Part shown: positions 7,870-17,708 of the stretch, in pieces
How positions within the stretch are numbered: position 1 is the first letter of the stretch
Layout of the letters: every line of letters starts with the position of its first letter
Source of the DNA: Microcella flavibacter
GTDB lineage: Bacteria; Actinomycetota; Actinomycetes; Actinomycetales; Microbacteriaceae
Assembly: GCF_012530535.1 (NCBI RefSeq)
Contig: NZ_CP051299.1
Coordinates: 2,480,001 to 2,544,000, forward strand
Direction: 5' to 3'
DNA: 64,000 bases
Program-made: the position numbers and the translations under genes
Notes under the pieces: model-generated
The model's database searches: none
Told to the model about the DNA's origin: nothing
Seen by the model: the letters and a program-made list of their open reading frames with translations, nothing else

Positions 7870-8342
7870 GCACGCGGCGCGCGTCCTGGGCGACGACCTA
7901 CCGGGCCCTTCACCCGCGATCGTTGGCGATCCAGCTGACGATTCTGGTCATTGCGGAGGTGCTGGTCTTTCAGACGTACAGCGTCCACGATGCCCGCTTC
8001 AACTGGGCGACTCACTTCCTCGTCGCCCTGATCGCGGCAGCAGTGGTGTCGCTGGTGGTGCTGGAAGTTCGGGGAGCTCCTGGACCGCGATTCCTGCTGC
8101 TGCTGGTGCTCGCTCTTCACCTGTTCGCGATGGCACCGGATCTGGTCTTCCGAGCCGGAGCGCCCCATGCGCCCTGGATGGACGTTTTTCTGGGTCACAT
8201 CACCGCGCACTACCTTCCCGGCGGCGATACCGCGTGGCTCGCGATCGCCATCCTTGCTGTCGGCGTCTACGTCCTCACGCTGAGCCGCTGGTTGAAGAAC
8301 AAAGCAGACCCGAGCGATGTCGCCGCCCGGCCGACGAGCTGA
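7866..8342 (+). CDS. Polytopic membrane protein, unknown function
   Basis: A 158-residue protein with four predicted membrane helices and a short basic C-terminus. Histidines cluster near the membrane faces (VHDARFNWATHF, LALHLFAMAPDLVF, GAPHAPWMD, LGHITAHYLPGGD). It is coupled by GTGA to the single-pass protein before it, so the pair may form one complex. The surroundings are metal-handling and cell-wall genes. Metal binding by the histidines is possible but unproven. Confidence 0.6.
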   Translation: MSTRRASWATTYRALHPRSLAIQLTILVIAEVLVFQTYSVHDARFNWATHFLVALIAAAVVSLVVLEVRGAPGPRFLLLLVLALHLFAMAPDLVFRAGAPHAPWMDVFLGHITAHYLPGGDTAWLAIAILAVGVYVLTLSRWLKNKADPSDVAARPTS

Positions 8343-8444
8343 CTCCAGCGGCACCTCGCACTGGCCCTCGGCCGTGAGGCGCTGCCGGCTCGCTTGGCGG
8401 TCCTGCGATGGCAGGGAAGCAGAGAAGGGACTTACACTCAGCCC

Positions 8445-9251
8445 ATGATCATTGCCCCATCCGCCCCACGACGCGAGGCGGCGACGGCGACTCGACGGAA
8501 GCGCGTCGTGCGGCGTCGAACCTCCGTGATCAGTGTCGTGGGCGAGCTGCTCATGACGGGCGGCGTCATCGTGTTGCTCTTCCTCGGCTGGTATCTCTGG
8601 CTCGGCGACGTCATCGCCGGCTCTGCTCAGAACCAGGCAGGTGAGGAACTTCGCCAGCAGTGGCAGCTCGAGCAGTCGCCCGCGCAGGACGGCCCGCTGA
8701 TCGGCACGCCGCAAGATCCTTCATCCGCCCCCGTTCTGGAGCAGCCGACCGCGACTGCCGAACGCTTCGCCGCGATGCTCATTCCGCGTTTCGGCGCGGA
8801 TTATGTCCGTAACGTTGCCGAGGGTGTCGGACTTCGTGACGTACTGAACGACCCCGAGACGGGCGTCGGTCACTATCCCGGCACTGCCATGCCGGGAGCT
8901 GTGGGAAATTTCGCCGTCGCCGCGCACCGCACAACCTACGGGGCGCCCTTCAACCGCATCCTCGATCTTCAGGTCGACGACAGCATCTACCTGGAGACCG
9001 AAGCGGGCTGGTATCAGTACTCCTTCCGCAGCTTGGAGATCGTGGCCCCGAGTGCGGTCGATGTGCTGGAACCGGTGCCTCGTCAGCCGGGCGTGGAGCC
9101 TACGGAGCGCATCCTCACCATGACCACGTGCCATCCGATGTATTCCGCCGCCCAGCGGGCGATCGGCTACTCGGTCATGACCGCCTGGTATCCGCGGGAG
9201 GGTGGCGCACCTGCCGAACTCGTGGAGCTCGGCGCGGCCGCACCTGGGTGA
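8445..9251 (+). CDS. Class E sortase
   Basis: A 268-residue transpeptidase. The ATG at 8445 is chosen because TACACT (8433-8438) lies six bases upstream; a TTG further up is less likely. A basic N-terminus precedes one membrane helix (ELLMTGGVIVLLFLGWYLW). The catalytic His is in AVAAHRTTYGAPF, Cys in MTTCHP and Arg in SAAQRAIGYS. The TxTCHP form is typical of actinobacterial class E sortases, which join LAxTG-type proteins to the wall. No sortase substrate is visible in the window. Confidence 0.88.
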   Translation: MIIAPSAPRREAATATRRKRVVRRRTSVISVVGELLMTGGVIVLLFLGWYLWLGDVIAGSAQNQAGEELRQQWQLEQSPAQDGPLIGTPQDPSSAPVLEQPTATAERFAAMLIPRFGADYVRNVAEGVGLRDVLNDPETGVGHYPGTAMPGAVGNFAVAAHRTTYGAPFNRILDLQVDDSIYLETEAGWYQYSFRSLEIVAPSAVDVLEPVPRQPGVEPTERILTMTTCHPMYSAAQRAIGYSVMTAWYPREGGAPAELVELGAAAPG

Positions 9252-9599
9252 TCCAACCCGCAGGATCGCATTGGACGGCGCGGAGCGACCTCCCGCGCAG
9301 CATCGGAGGGAACCTTCCGCTCACTGCGCAATCCCTGCGGCCCTTGTCAACAAGTCAGATGCGCAGCCCCACACCGCCGGGCCACGGCCCCCGAACGGGG
9401 GTGAAAGCATTGCGCGGGTTCGCTATTTCGCGCTCAGGGCGTTACCGTCGACATGGTCGTGACCTCACCGTTACATTCTGAGCTCACACAATCCCTCACC
9501 CGGACGGCGCTCGTCGCCTCGGGCTGAGCGACCTATTCCAGGCTCGCGTCGGGCACCCATCCGGCCGCGCAAGCAGATGACGTAAGGCAACCTCCGACT
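9252..9599. other. Intergenic region upstream of M23 gene
   Basis: No reading frame is supported. The region contains a short hairpin, CCCCCG-AA-CGGGGG near 9386-9400, that may end sortase transcription. AT-richer sequence near 9460-9490 may hold the promoter of the endopeptidase gene. I looked for a cyclic-di-AMP riboswitch, common before actinobacterial wall hydrolases, and could not find its conserved core. Confidence 0.4.
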
Positions 9600-10691
9600 G
9601 TGACGGATGCTTCATTGCGGCCCGCTGGGCAGCTAACCCAAGGCCCCGTGACCGACATTCTCCAGTCGCTTCCCCGCCCCGCAAGCGCGGACTCTCTGCC
9701 GGCTGCGTCGATCGTTCTGCCGCCGGCCGCCCTTGCCGAGAGCAGCCGGCGCGCGCTCCGCGAGGCCGAGAAGGCCGCCACCCCTGCACGGCGCCGAGCA
9801 CGCAAAACCGCCGCCGCTGCGCGACCTACCCCCGCCACAGTCCGCCCCAGCACTAGAAGCGCATCCGGTCGCCGAACGACCGAGAGTTCATCGCGTCCGG
9901 CCGTAGTGCGGAAGCCCCTCGCGGCTCGCCTTGCACAGAAGGCCTTCCCGCCAATCGTGATGCTCGCAGTCGGGGCATTGCTCGTCGGCACGAACGTGCC
10001 CGCGGTGGCGCTGCTCGACCCGGAGGCGACGCCCGCATCCGAAGCGTTCTCCTCAGTCTCCACCGCAGCGACGGGCGGCACCATCGAGGCGGGCCCGGTG
10101 CGCGAGCCCGCTCAGGTCATGGACGTCTCCAGCAGCGCCGACGCTGTGGTGCCTGTCGCCACCCGCGATGACTGGACGGTCACGGAGCCTGTCAAGGAGC
10201 CCGAACCGGTGTACGTGCAGGCTCCGCGGGAGAGCTACGCGTCACAGAACGCGTCGTACACCACGACGGGGACGGGTGCGGTGCGGTGGCCGTTCCCCTA
10301 TGCGGCGGAGATCAGCTCGCCCTTCGGCAACCGTGTGGCACCCTGCCGGGGCTGCTCGAGCTACCACCAGGGCTTGGACTTGGCGGCACCGAACGGCACC
10401 CCGATCTACAGCATCGCTGACGGGGTGGTGGTCGCTCACTCCGAGGGCGGCGCGTACGGCAACAACGTCAGCATCGAGCACGTGGTGAACGGGCAGAAGG
10501 TCGTCTCCCTCTACGCGCACATGGTGTGGGGTTCCTCACCGCTGGTCGTTGGTCAGCAGGTGCTGGCCGGAGAGTTCGTCGGTCAAGTCGGCAACACCGG
10601 CGCCTCCACGGGTAACCACCTGCACCTGGAAGTCATTCTTGGCGGGGCCAAGATCGACCCGTACGCCTGGCTTTCCGCCAACGCCAGCTGA
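9600..10691 (+). CDS. M23 peptidoglycan endopeptidase, membrane anchored
   Basis: A 363-residue protein from GTG 9600. An Ala/Arg/Pro-rich cytoplasmic segment of about 115 residues leads to one membrane helix (FPPIVMLAVGALLVGTNVPAVALL). A linker of about 100 residues follows, then a LytM/M23 domain. Zinc ligands are visible in SSYHQGLDLAAPNG (His, Asp) and GNHLHLEV (HxH). It should cut peptide cross-links outside the cell. An unusual Cys pair (APCRGCSSYH) sits next to the first zinc ligand. Confidence 0.85.
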   Translation: MTDASLRPAGQLTQGPVTDILQSLPRPASADSLPAASIVLPPAALAESSRRALREAEKAATPARRRARKTAAAARPTPATVRPSTRSASGRRTTESSSRPAVVRKPLAARLAQKAFPPIVMLAVGALLVGTNVPAVALLDPEATPASEAFSSVSTAATGGTIEAGPVREPAQVMDVSSSADAVVPVATRDDWTVTEPVKEPEPVYVQAPRESYASQNASYTTTGTGAVRWPFPYAAEISSPFGNRVAPCRGCSSYHQGLDLAAPNGTPIYSIADGVVVAHSEGGAYGNNVSIEHVVNGQKVVSLYAHMVWGSSPLVVGQQVLAGEFVGQVGNTGASTGNHLHLEVILGGAKIDPYAWLSANAS

Positions 10692-10877
10692 CTCCCGCGG
10701 CGTCGATAGTGAAAGATTTCGGCGCACCGGATGTGCCGAGGGCGCCTGCAAACCGCGCGGATCCACGTTTCGATAACGGGAACGTCGCCTAGGGCGCGCG
10801 GACGCGGTCTGTTGTTAGCGTGGCCAAAGGTGCGCGAGTGAGTGCAGCCGTAACGCTCTTCCTGGGGGAATGAGTTC

Positions 10878-12277
10878 ATGAGCATGAGCGACAGTACGGC
10901 CGGTGCTCCCGAGCGGGGCCGTGGAGCGAAGATGGTTGTGTCCGCACGACAGCGCCGACGCACCGCGTTCTTTGCTGGATCACAGTTGCGCTATTGGTCG
11001 GCACGCTCGGCACCACCTCCGACGACCCGGCGGCGTTCGCCGCGAATTACCCGACCTGGGAAGACGTGCAAGCAGCCAATGCCGACGTCGGTCGGGCCGC
11101 GCAAGAAGCCGCCGCGGTGCGGTCGCTGATCGCAGGACTCCGACAGCAAGTGGATGCGGCGCGAGCTGAATCTGATCGGGCCGGAAACGAGTACTACGAA
11201 GCGCAAGCGAACTTCGATGACGCCGAGTTTGAAGCAGCCGAGCTGCAAGCGGAGGCAGATACGGCCCAGTCGCAAGCCGATGAGTCGAAGCAGCGGGCCG
11301 GAAGGTTTGCGGCCGAACTCAGCCGCTCTGGCGGCGGCGATCTGTCCGCTGCGCTCTTCGGCAACCCCGACCAGGCCGATGCGCTGCTGTCGCGTCTGGG
11401 CAATGCGAGCAAGATCATGGAGCAGGCCGAGGGCTTTTACGCCGAGGCCCGCCGCGACCAGCAGGCCGCACAGTCTTTGAGCGACCAGGCGCAAGTCGCC
11501 CGGACCCTGCGGGATGAGCTACGCCCAGTCGCTGAGGAGGCCTTCCTCCGCGCCCAGGCCGCTCAGAGGACCTCCGAGGCCGCACTGACCTCCCAGCAAG
11601 AGAACGAGGTGCGGCTCGAGTTGCAGCTGCAAGCGCTCGAGTGCGCGCTCACCGTGACCGAGGCGCAGTACCAGGAGGGAGAGCGGATCCGCATCGAGGA
11701 GGAGCGCAAGCGCCGCGAGGCTGCGGAGGCGGCCGCCCGTGCAGAGCGTGAGCGAGCTGCCGCTGCGGCGGCTGAGGCTGAGCGAATCCGCCGCGAGCAG
11801 GAGGCGGCCGCGAATGTCGGTGGCGGCGGCAACGCCGGCGCTGCCCCCAGTGTGGGAGCTCCAGTCGCGAGCGGTTGGGCGCGCCCGTCTTACGGTTACG
11901 TCTCCTCGCATTACGGCTGGCGCATCCACCCGATCTATGGCGACAGTCGCTTGCACGCAGGGACCGGTTTCGCCGCGGGTGCAGGCTCCGCCGTGATGGC
12001 CGTCGCCGCGGGCACAGAGACCTTTTCCGGTTGGAATGGCAACTTCGGCAACTACATCGTGATCGATCACGGCAACGGGCTGACCTCCAGCTACGCCCAC
12101 ATGCTGAACGGAAGCCTTCGGGTCGGCGCGGGGCAACGGGTGTCCGCCGGGCAACAGATCGGCGGAGTCGGAACTACGGGCGCCTCAACCGGCAACCACC
12201 TCCATTTCGAGATGCGCACCAACGGAAGCTCATTCGACCCCTACACCTACTCGCGTGCGCGCGGGGTCGTCCTGTAG
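10878..12277 (+). pseudogene. M23 endopeptidase with coiled coil, frameshifted signal region
   Basis: ATG 10878 opens a basic N-terminus (SARQRRRTAFFAG) in one frame. The expected membrane segment (ITVALLVGTLG) and all of the following protein continue in another, with one base missing near 10977-10979. The second frame encodes a long Ala/Gln/Glu-rich coiled coil of about 250 residues and a C-terminal M23 domain with HYGWRIHPIYG, LHAGTGF and GNHLHFEM. The usual Asp of HxGxD is replaced (HAGTGF). The architecture resembles EnvC/RipA-type wall hydrolases. A start only at TTG 10994 would remove the export signal, so a frameshift or sequence error is the better reading. Confidence 0.7.
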
Positions 12278-12302
12278 CTCCGATCTGCAGGCGTGATACC
12301 GC

Positions 12303-12315
12303 GACGGTTCATTTC
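12303..12315 (+). repeat. 13-base direct repeat, also at 15108-15120
   Basis: GACGGTTCATTTC occurs at 12303-12315 and again at 15108-15120. The two copies enclose the DUF305 membrane gene, the resA'-resB' scar and the APC permease. They could mark an inserted or recombined segment, but a 13-base match may also arise by chance. Confidence 0.25.
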
Positions 12316-12454
12316 GCTTCGAAGTGATTGTGGCGGCGTCATGTCGCACCTTCTCGTACAGCTGGGTCGTCCTTACTCCATCGCTCCGAACCGGTCAAGG
12401 CATTGCCCGCGCAGTCTGATTAGTGCTTCGGTGAATGCCCATCTGGAGGTTCTG

Positions 12455-13072
12455 ATGGCTAAGAAGGGCACGCCCACCGGTACCCGACATGAGGCGATGC
12501 ACGAAGATGAATCCGACCAAAAGCGGGGCCACGGTACTCCACAGAAGTACCTTCGGTTCGCGGCGATGATCGTGACGTCCATGGTTGTCATGTACTTCGT
12601 CATGTTCGCCAGCGTTTGGGAGTGGTCGCACATCCGCTTCAGCGAAAGCCGAGTCTTCATGGCCGTGACAATGGGCGGCACGATGGGGTTGGTGATGCTT
12701 GCCTGGATGCTCGGGATGTACAAGAGCGTGAAAGGGAACATCGCGGTTGTCGTCGGCAGCGTGCTCCTGATTACCGGCGGCATCGCGCTAGACCGAAGCC
12801 AAGCCACAGTCGATGATGCCGGCTTCATGCAAGCGATGATTCCCCACCACTCCATGGCCATCACGCGCTCAGAGCGGTTCCAGAATGCTGACGTCCGCGT
12901 GTGCGAGCTCGCGGTGGAGATCAGCGAGGCGCAGAGGCGTGAGATCGATGAGATGGACTGGCTGATTCGCGACATCGCTGAGAACGGACTAGCGACGACT
13001 GCGGAAGCCGCGGCGGGGCGGGAAGTCCCGGACTTCAGTCAAGCCGCCGCGCGAAGTTGCGACACCGATTGA
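12455..13072 (+). CDS. Membrane-anchored DUF305 protein
   Basis: A 205-residue protein from ATG 12455 with GGAGG nine bases upstream. Three Met-rich membrane helices (YLRFAAMIVTSMVVMYFVMF, a MGGTMGLVMLAWMLGMY segment, and IAVVVGSVLLITGGIAL) precede a DUF305 domain with MQAMIPHHSMAITRSE. Compared with the lipoprotein at 5190-5777, the HH motif is kept but the second repeat is absent. Met-rich helices plus HHxM suggest copper or silver binding at the membrane. It stands alone on the plus strand. Confidence 0.8.
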   Translation: MAKKGTPTGTRHEAMHEDESDQKRGHGTPQKYLRFAAMIVTSMVVMYFVMFASVWEWSHIRFSESRVFMAVTMGGTMGLVMLAWMLGMYKSVKGNIAVVVGSVLLITGGIALDRSQATVDDAGFMQAMIPHHSMAITRSERFQNADVRVCELAVEISEAQRREIDEMDWLIRDIAENGLATTAEAAAGREVPDFSQAAARSCDTD

Positions 13073-13239
13073 AGCGCGCCAGCTGACAGCTGATCGCTCA
13101 CGATGTTGGCATGAGGAGGGCTATCGGCCCTTGTCTACGGATATCAAGCGCCGGAAGCTACAGTCCAACCATGCGGACCGTGGACGACGGAAGTGTCGCC
13201 CGCAAGAGCAGGCTCGCTGCACAGCGTCAGCCGTAGCGC

Positions 13240-13652
13240 TCAGTCTGTCTGCCGGGGGCCGCTACGGTGCGCTCGCACCAAATCATCGACGAACTGCTCG
13301 ATGTTCGGATCGTCACCGCGCGAGAGGCCCGCGTACTGCAGCCGCACGCCGTCACCGCGCTGCTCGGCGACCACCCACAGGCGGCGCCGCGGCACCCACA
13401 GGCTCACGACGAGCCCGCCGAGGATACGGTGTCGAAGCTCTCGCCCGTGTCGAGCACGCCCTCGAACGAGACGGGCGCCTGGCGATCCTCGGGCGCGACG
13501 ACCGTGTACGCGCCGTCGCCCGAGATGTAGCCCTGGCCGGTGCCCGAGCGGTAGTCGTCGGCGAGGCGGTCGCCCTCGGTGGGTGCACACGCCGCGACAG
13601 CGAGGGCGGTTGCGGCGATTGCAGCAAAGGCGGCGATGACGCGGGTTCTCAC
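13240..13652 (-). pseudogene. Deletion scar joining ResA/TlpA start to ResB end
   Basis: From GTG 13652 the frame encodes a lipoprotein signal (lipobox VAAC) and the first mature residues of a ResA/TlpA-like thioredoxin lipoprotein (GTGQGYISGDGAYT, SFEGVLDTGESFDT). It stops at 13404, before any CxxC motif. Near 13425 another frame takes over with GLVVSLWVPRRRLWV and YAGLSRGDDP, the C-terminus of the cytochrome c assembly protein ResB, ending at 13240. In the usual order resA-ccdA-resB-ccsB, one internal deletion would give exactly this joint. No functional protein is expected. Confidence 0.65.
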
Positions 13653-13807
13653 ACTGCTCCATAGACGATTGAGGTTTCCGGCAAGTTTGCACCCACTCCC
13701 TGGCAGGCAGTGTGTGGACGAGGTGGCGCCTCGCGCGCTTGCCGGGCCACATCGTGGGCCGATTATGGGGTGACAGAGCCGGCCTCCCACGCCATAGAGT
13801 GTCGACG

Positions 13808-15094
13808 GTGACCAATGAGAAGAAGCTCACCCTCGCTGGATCGGTTTCACTCGGTGCGGGGGTGATGATCGGCGCAGGTATCTTCGCCCTGGTCGGTCAG
13901 GTTGCCGGTCTCGCGGGAGACTGGTTCCCTGTTGCGTTCTTCGGGGGCGCTGTCGTCGCTGGCGTCAGCTCCTATGCGTACATCCGCTACTCGAGCGTCA
14001 ATCCGTCCTCGGGCGGCATCGCGATGCTGCTGAAGGATGCGTACGGTCCGGGGGTCGTCGCCGGCTCGTTCTCGCTGTTCATGTACGTGTCGATGGTTGT
14101 CGCGGAGAGCCTGCTCGCTCGAACGTTCGGTACGTACCTCCTCACGCCCTTCGGGCTTCAGGGTTCCGTGGTGCTGGTGCCCGTGGTGGGCGTGCTCGCG
14201 ATCACTGCCGCGACAATCGTGAATCTGATCGGCAACCGCCTGGTCGAGGGGTCGGCGACGACGACGGCCATCCTCAAGATCGCCGGCATCGCGGTCCTCG
14301 CGATCGCGGGGCTCATCGGCGCATCGCTGACAGGGGAGGGGCTGTTCGCGAACACTTCGGGCCAACCCGCGGACGTCATCGGGGTCCTCGCCGGAACCAC
14401 GCTCTGCGTGCTCGCCTACAAGGGCTTCACGACGATCACCAACCAGGGTGATGACATTCGCGATCCCGACAAGAACATCGGCCGGTCGATCATGATCTCG
14501 ATCTCGATCTGCACCGTGCTGTACCTGCTCATCACCGCGTCGGTGCAGTCCAGCCTCGGCGCCGAGGGCGCGGTCGAGGCGAGGGACTTCGCTCTCGCGA
14601 GGGCGGCCGAGCCTTTGTTCGGGACGTGGGGCGTGGGCCTCACTGTCGCGATCGCCGTCATCGCCACTCTCTCGGGTCTGCTCGCCAGCCTGTACTCGGT
14701 TTCGCGGCTCTACGGGATGCTGCAGAGCATGGATCAAGCGCCGTCGCTTCCGGCGCGCATTCCGCATCAGCCGCTACTCATCACGGCAGCCCTCGCGATC
14801 GTGGTCACTGTCGCGCTGGACTTGAGTCAGATCGCATCCATGGGCGCTCTGCTGTATCTGAGTATGGACATCGCCGTGCAGTGGGGCCTCGTCCGGCCGC
14901 TGCGCGATAAGGTTCATGCTCGTCGATGGGTGCCGGTCCTGGCGATCGTCCTGGATCTGTCGCTACTCGTGCCGTTCATCATTGTCAAGGTTCAAACGGA
15001 CCCGCTCACGATCGTCGTCGCAGCTGCCGTTGGATCGGCCATCGTCATCGCACAAGTTCTCGCGGTCCGGGTCCGGACGCGATCCAAAAACTAG
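13808..15094 (+). CDS. APC-family amino acid permease
   Basis: A 428-residue transporter from GTG 13808. TAGAGT at 13795-13800 lies seven bases upstream, which supports this start over GTG 13799. The first helix has the APC glycine motif LGAGVMIGAGIFALVG, and about 12 membrane helices follow. It probably imports or exchanges amino acids by proton symport; the substrate cannot be told. It diverges from the resA'-resB' remnant and has no operon partner. Confidence 0.82.
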   Translation: MTNEKKLTLAGSVSLGAGVMIGAGIFALVGQVAGLAGDWFPVAFFGGAVVAGVSSYAYIRYSSVNPSSGGIAMLLKDAYGPGVVAGSFSLFMYVSMVVAESLLARTFGTYLLTPFGLQGSVVLVPVVGVLAITAATIVNLIGNRLVEGSATTTAILKIAGIAVLAIAGLIGASLTGEGLFANTSGQPADVIGVLAGTTLCVLAYKGFTTITNQGDDIRDPDKNIGRSIMISISICTVLYLLITASVQSSLGAEGAVEARDFALARAAEPLFGTWGVGLTVAIAVIATLSGLLASLYSVSRLYGMLQSMDQAPSLPARIPHQPLLITAALAIVVTVALDLSQIASMGALLYLSMDIAVQWGLVRPLRDKVHARRWVPVLAIVLDLSLLVPFIIVKVQTDPLTIVVAAAVGSAIVIAQVLAVRVRTRSKN

Positions 15095-15317
15095 AGCTTC
15101 CGGCATTGACGGTTCATTTCCAACCCACGCGAACTAAGCGGATGACATAAGACGGGTTATCCGACGGCCCGTGCTCCAAGGTGTTCGCTGGCCAAAGGTC
15201 GGCCAGAGATCGAGCGACCGAGGCCGGCGCTGGCGCCCTCCCCCGCCGCGGCCCGCTCATCCGCGCGGGTAGGCTGAGAGCATCCGGCACGCCCTCGAAT
15301 CTGGAGCCCTCGCCACC

Positions 15318-17696
15318 GTGAATCAGCCCACGCCGCACGCCGCCGCCCCCGACGACTCCGGGGAGCAGCACCCGGCGCACGACGAGATGGATCACGAGCG
15401 CCGCCACCACCCCGACACCGTCGACGACGCGGCCGCGACCCCCGACAAGGAGCAGCCGTACGAGGCGCTCGGGCTCAAGACCGACGAGTACGAGGCCATC
15501 AAGGCGCTGCTCGGCCGGCGCCCCACGAGCGGCGAGCTCGCCATGTACTCGGTGATGTGGAGCGAGCACTGCTCGTACAAGTCGTCGAAGGTGCACCTCA
15601 AGCAGTTCGGCCAGAAGGTCAACGACGAGATGCGGAAGCACCTCATGGTCGGCATGGGCGAGAACGCGGGCGTCGTCGACGTCGGCGAGGGCTGGGCCGT
15701 CACCTTCAAGATCGAGAGCCACAACCACCCCAGCTACATCGAGCCCTTCCAGGGCGCGGCGACGGGCGTCGGCGGCATCGTGCGCGACATCATCTCGATG
15801 GGCGCGCGCCCCGTCGCCGTCATGGATGCTCTGCGCTTCGGCGCCATCGACCACCCCGACACGGCGCGCGTCGTCCCCGGCGTCGTCAGCGGCATCAGCC
15901 ACTACGGCAACTGCCTGGGCCTTCCGAACATCGGTGGCGAGACCGTCTTCGACTCCGTGTACCAGGCCAACCCGCTCGTCAACGCGCTCGCCGTCGGCGT
16001 GCTGCGCCACGAGGACCTGCACCTCGCCAACGCCCGCGGCATCGGCAACAAGGTCGTGCTCTTCGGGGCGCGCACGGGCGGCGACGGAATCGGCGGCGCA
16101 TCCATTCTCGCGAGCGACACGTTCAGCGAGGGCGGGCCGACGAAGCGCCCGGCCGTGCAGGTCGGCGACCCCTTCGCCGAGAAGGTGCTCATCGAGTGCT
16201 GCCTCGAGCTGTACCGCGGCGACCTCGTGGAGGGCATCCAGGATCTCGGCGCCGCCGGCATCTCATGCGCCACGAGCGAGCTCGCGTCGAACGGCGACGG
16301 CGGCATGGTCATCGACCTCGACGCCGTGCTGCTGCGCGACCCGTCGCTCACGGCGGAGGAGATCCTCATGTCGGAGAGCCAGGAGCGCATGATGGCGATC
16401 GTCGCGCCCGACAAGCTCGATGCGTTCCTCGCCGTGACCGCCAAGTGGGATGTCGAGACGAGCGTCCTCGGCGAGGTCACCGACACCGGGCGCCTCGTGA
16501 TCCACTGGCGCGGCGAGACGATCGTCGACGTCGACCCGACCACGGTCGCCGTCGACGGCCCGGTCTACAACCGCCCGTTCCACCGGCCCGAATGGCTGGA
16601 TGCCCTGCAGGCCGACGGCGCCGCCCGACTCGCTCGCCCCGCTGACGACGCCGAGCTGCGCGCGCAGGCGCTGCAGGTGCTCGGCGGCCCGAACCTCGCC
16701 GACACGGCCTGGATCACCAACCAGTACGACTACTACGTCATGGGCAACACGGCCCTCGCGACGCCCGACGACGCCGGCATGATCCGCGTCGACGAAGAGA
16801 GCGGTCTCGGCGTCGCGCTCGCGACCGACGCCAACGGCCGCTACTGCCAGCTCGACCCGTACGTCGGCGCGCAGCTCGCGCTCGCCGAGGCGTACCGCAA
16901 CGTCGCGACCTCGGGCGCGACTCCCCTCGCGGTCTCGGACTGCCTCAACTTCGGCAGCCCCGAGAACCCCGACGTCATGTGGCAGTTCGAGCGGGCCGTC
17001 ACGGGTCTCGCCGACGCGTGCCTCGAGCTGGGCATCCCCGTCACGGGCGGCAACGTCTCGTTCTACAACCAGACCGGCGACGTGCCCATCCACCCGACCC
17101 CCGTCGTCGCCGTCTTGGGCGTCATCGACCACGTCGACCGCCGCCTGCCAGCGGGCTGGCAGGACGAGGGCGAGAACCTCTACCTGCTCGGGCTAACGCG
17201 CGACGAGCTCGACGGCTCGGTGTGGGCCGACGTCGTGCACGGCCACCTCGGCGGACTGCCCCCGCAGCTCGACCTCGCGGCCGAGAAGAACCTCGCGGGG
17301 CTGATGTCGGCCGCGGCCGAGGAGGGGCTCGTCACCTCCGCGCACGACCTGTCCGAGGGCGGCCTGCTCGCGACCCTGGCGGAAGGTGTCCTGCGCTTCG
17401 GCGTCGGCGCGCGCGTCTGGCTCACGGAGCTCATGGAGCGCGACGGGGTGGATGCTGTCGCCGCACTCCTCTCCGAGTCGCAGGCCCGCGTGCTCGTGTC
17501 GGTGGCTCGCGAAGACGACGTGAAGTTCCGCGGCCTGTGCGAGGGGCGCGACGTGCCCGTGCTGCGCGTCGGCGTCACCGACAGCGAGGTCGACGGCCTC
17601 GAGATCCAGGACCGCTTCACGCTCTCGCTCGCCGAGCTGCTCCGCGCGCACCGCGCAACCCTGCCCGAGCGTTTCGGCGCGGTCGTCGGGGGCTAG
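15318..17696 (+). CDS. purL: Phosphoribosylformylglycinamidine synthase subunit II
   Basis: A 792-residue enzyme that turns FGAR, ATP and glutamine-derived ammonia into FGAM in purine synthesis, working with PurQ and PurS (not in the window). [12 protein letters not shown] holds the catalytic His. [21 protein letters not shown] is the nucleotide region, [10 protein letters not shown] and [13 protein letters not shown] follow, and a second half of the same fold has [10 protein letters not shown]. The first 45 residues, rich in Asp/His/Pro, are not part of the family core, so the true start may be later. It is an isolated core gene between two accessory blocks. Confidence 0.95.
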   Translation: MNQPTPHAAAPDDSGEQHPAHDEMDHERRHHPDTVDDAAATPDKEQPYEALGLKTDEYEAIKALLGRRPTSGELAMYSVMWSEHCSYKSSKVHLKQFGQKVNDEMRKHLMVGMGENAGVVDVGEGWAVTFKIESHNHPSYIEPFQGAATGVGGIVRDIISMGARPVAVMDALRFGAIDHPDTARVVPGVVSGISHYGNCLGLPNIGGETVFDSVYQANPLVNALAVGVLRHEDLHLANARGIGNKVVLFGARTGGDGIGGASILASDTFSEGGPTKRPAVQVGDPFAEKVLIECCLELYRGDLVEGIQDLGAAGISCATSELASNGDGGMVIDLDAVLLRDPSLTAEEILMSESQERMMAIVAPDKLDAFLAVTAKWDVETSVLGEVTDTGRLVIHWRGETIVDVDPTTVAVDGPVYNRPFHRPEWLDALQADGAARLARPADDAELRAQALQVLGGPNLADTAWITNQYDYYVMGNTALATPDDAGMIRVDEESGLGVALATDANGRYCQLDPYVGAQLALAEAYRNVATSGATPLAVSDCLNFGSPENPDVMWQFERAVTGLADACLELGIPVTGGNVSFYNQTGDVPIHPTPVVAVLGVIDHVDRRLPAGWQDEGENLYLLGLTRDELDGSVWADVVHGHLGGLPPQLDLAAEKNLAGLMSAAAEEGLVTSAHDLSEGGLLATLAEGVLRFGVGARVWLTELMERDGVDAVAALLSESQARVLVSVAREDDVKFRGLCEGRDVPVLRVGVTDSEVDGLEIQDRFTLSLAELLRAHRATLPERFGAVVGG

Positions 17697-17708
17697 ATGT
17701 ACTGAGTC

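Noticed and set aside
9252-9599. Cyclic-di-AMP (ydaO-type) riboswitch before the M23 gene
   Set aside because: Such riboswitches are common at this position, and GGGGGTGAAAGC is suggestive, but the paired core and conserved ends cannot be traced.
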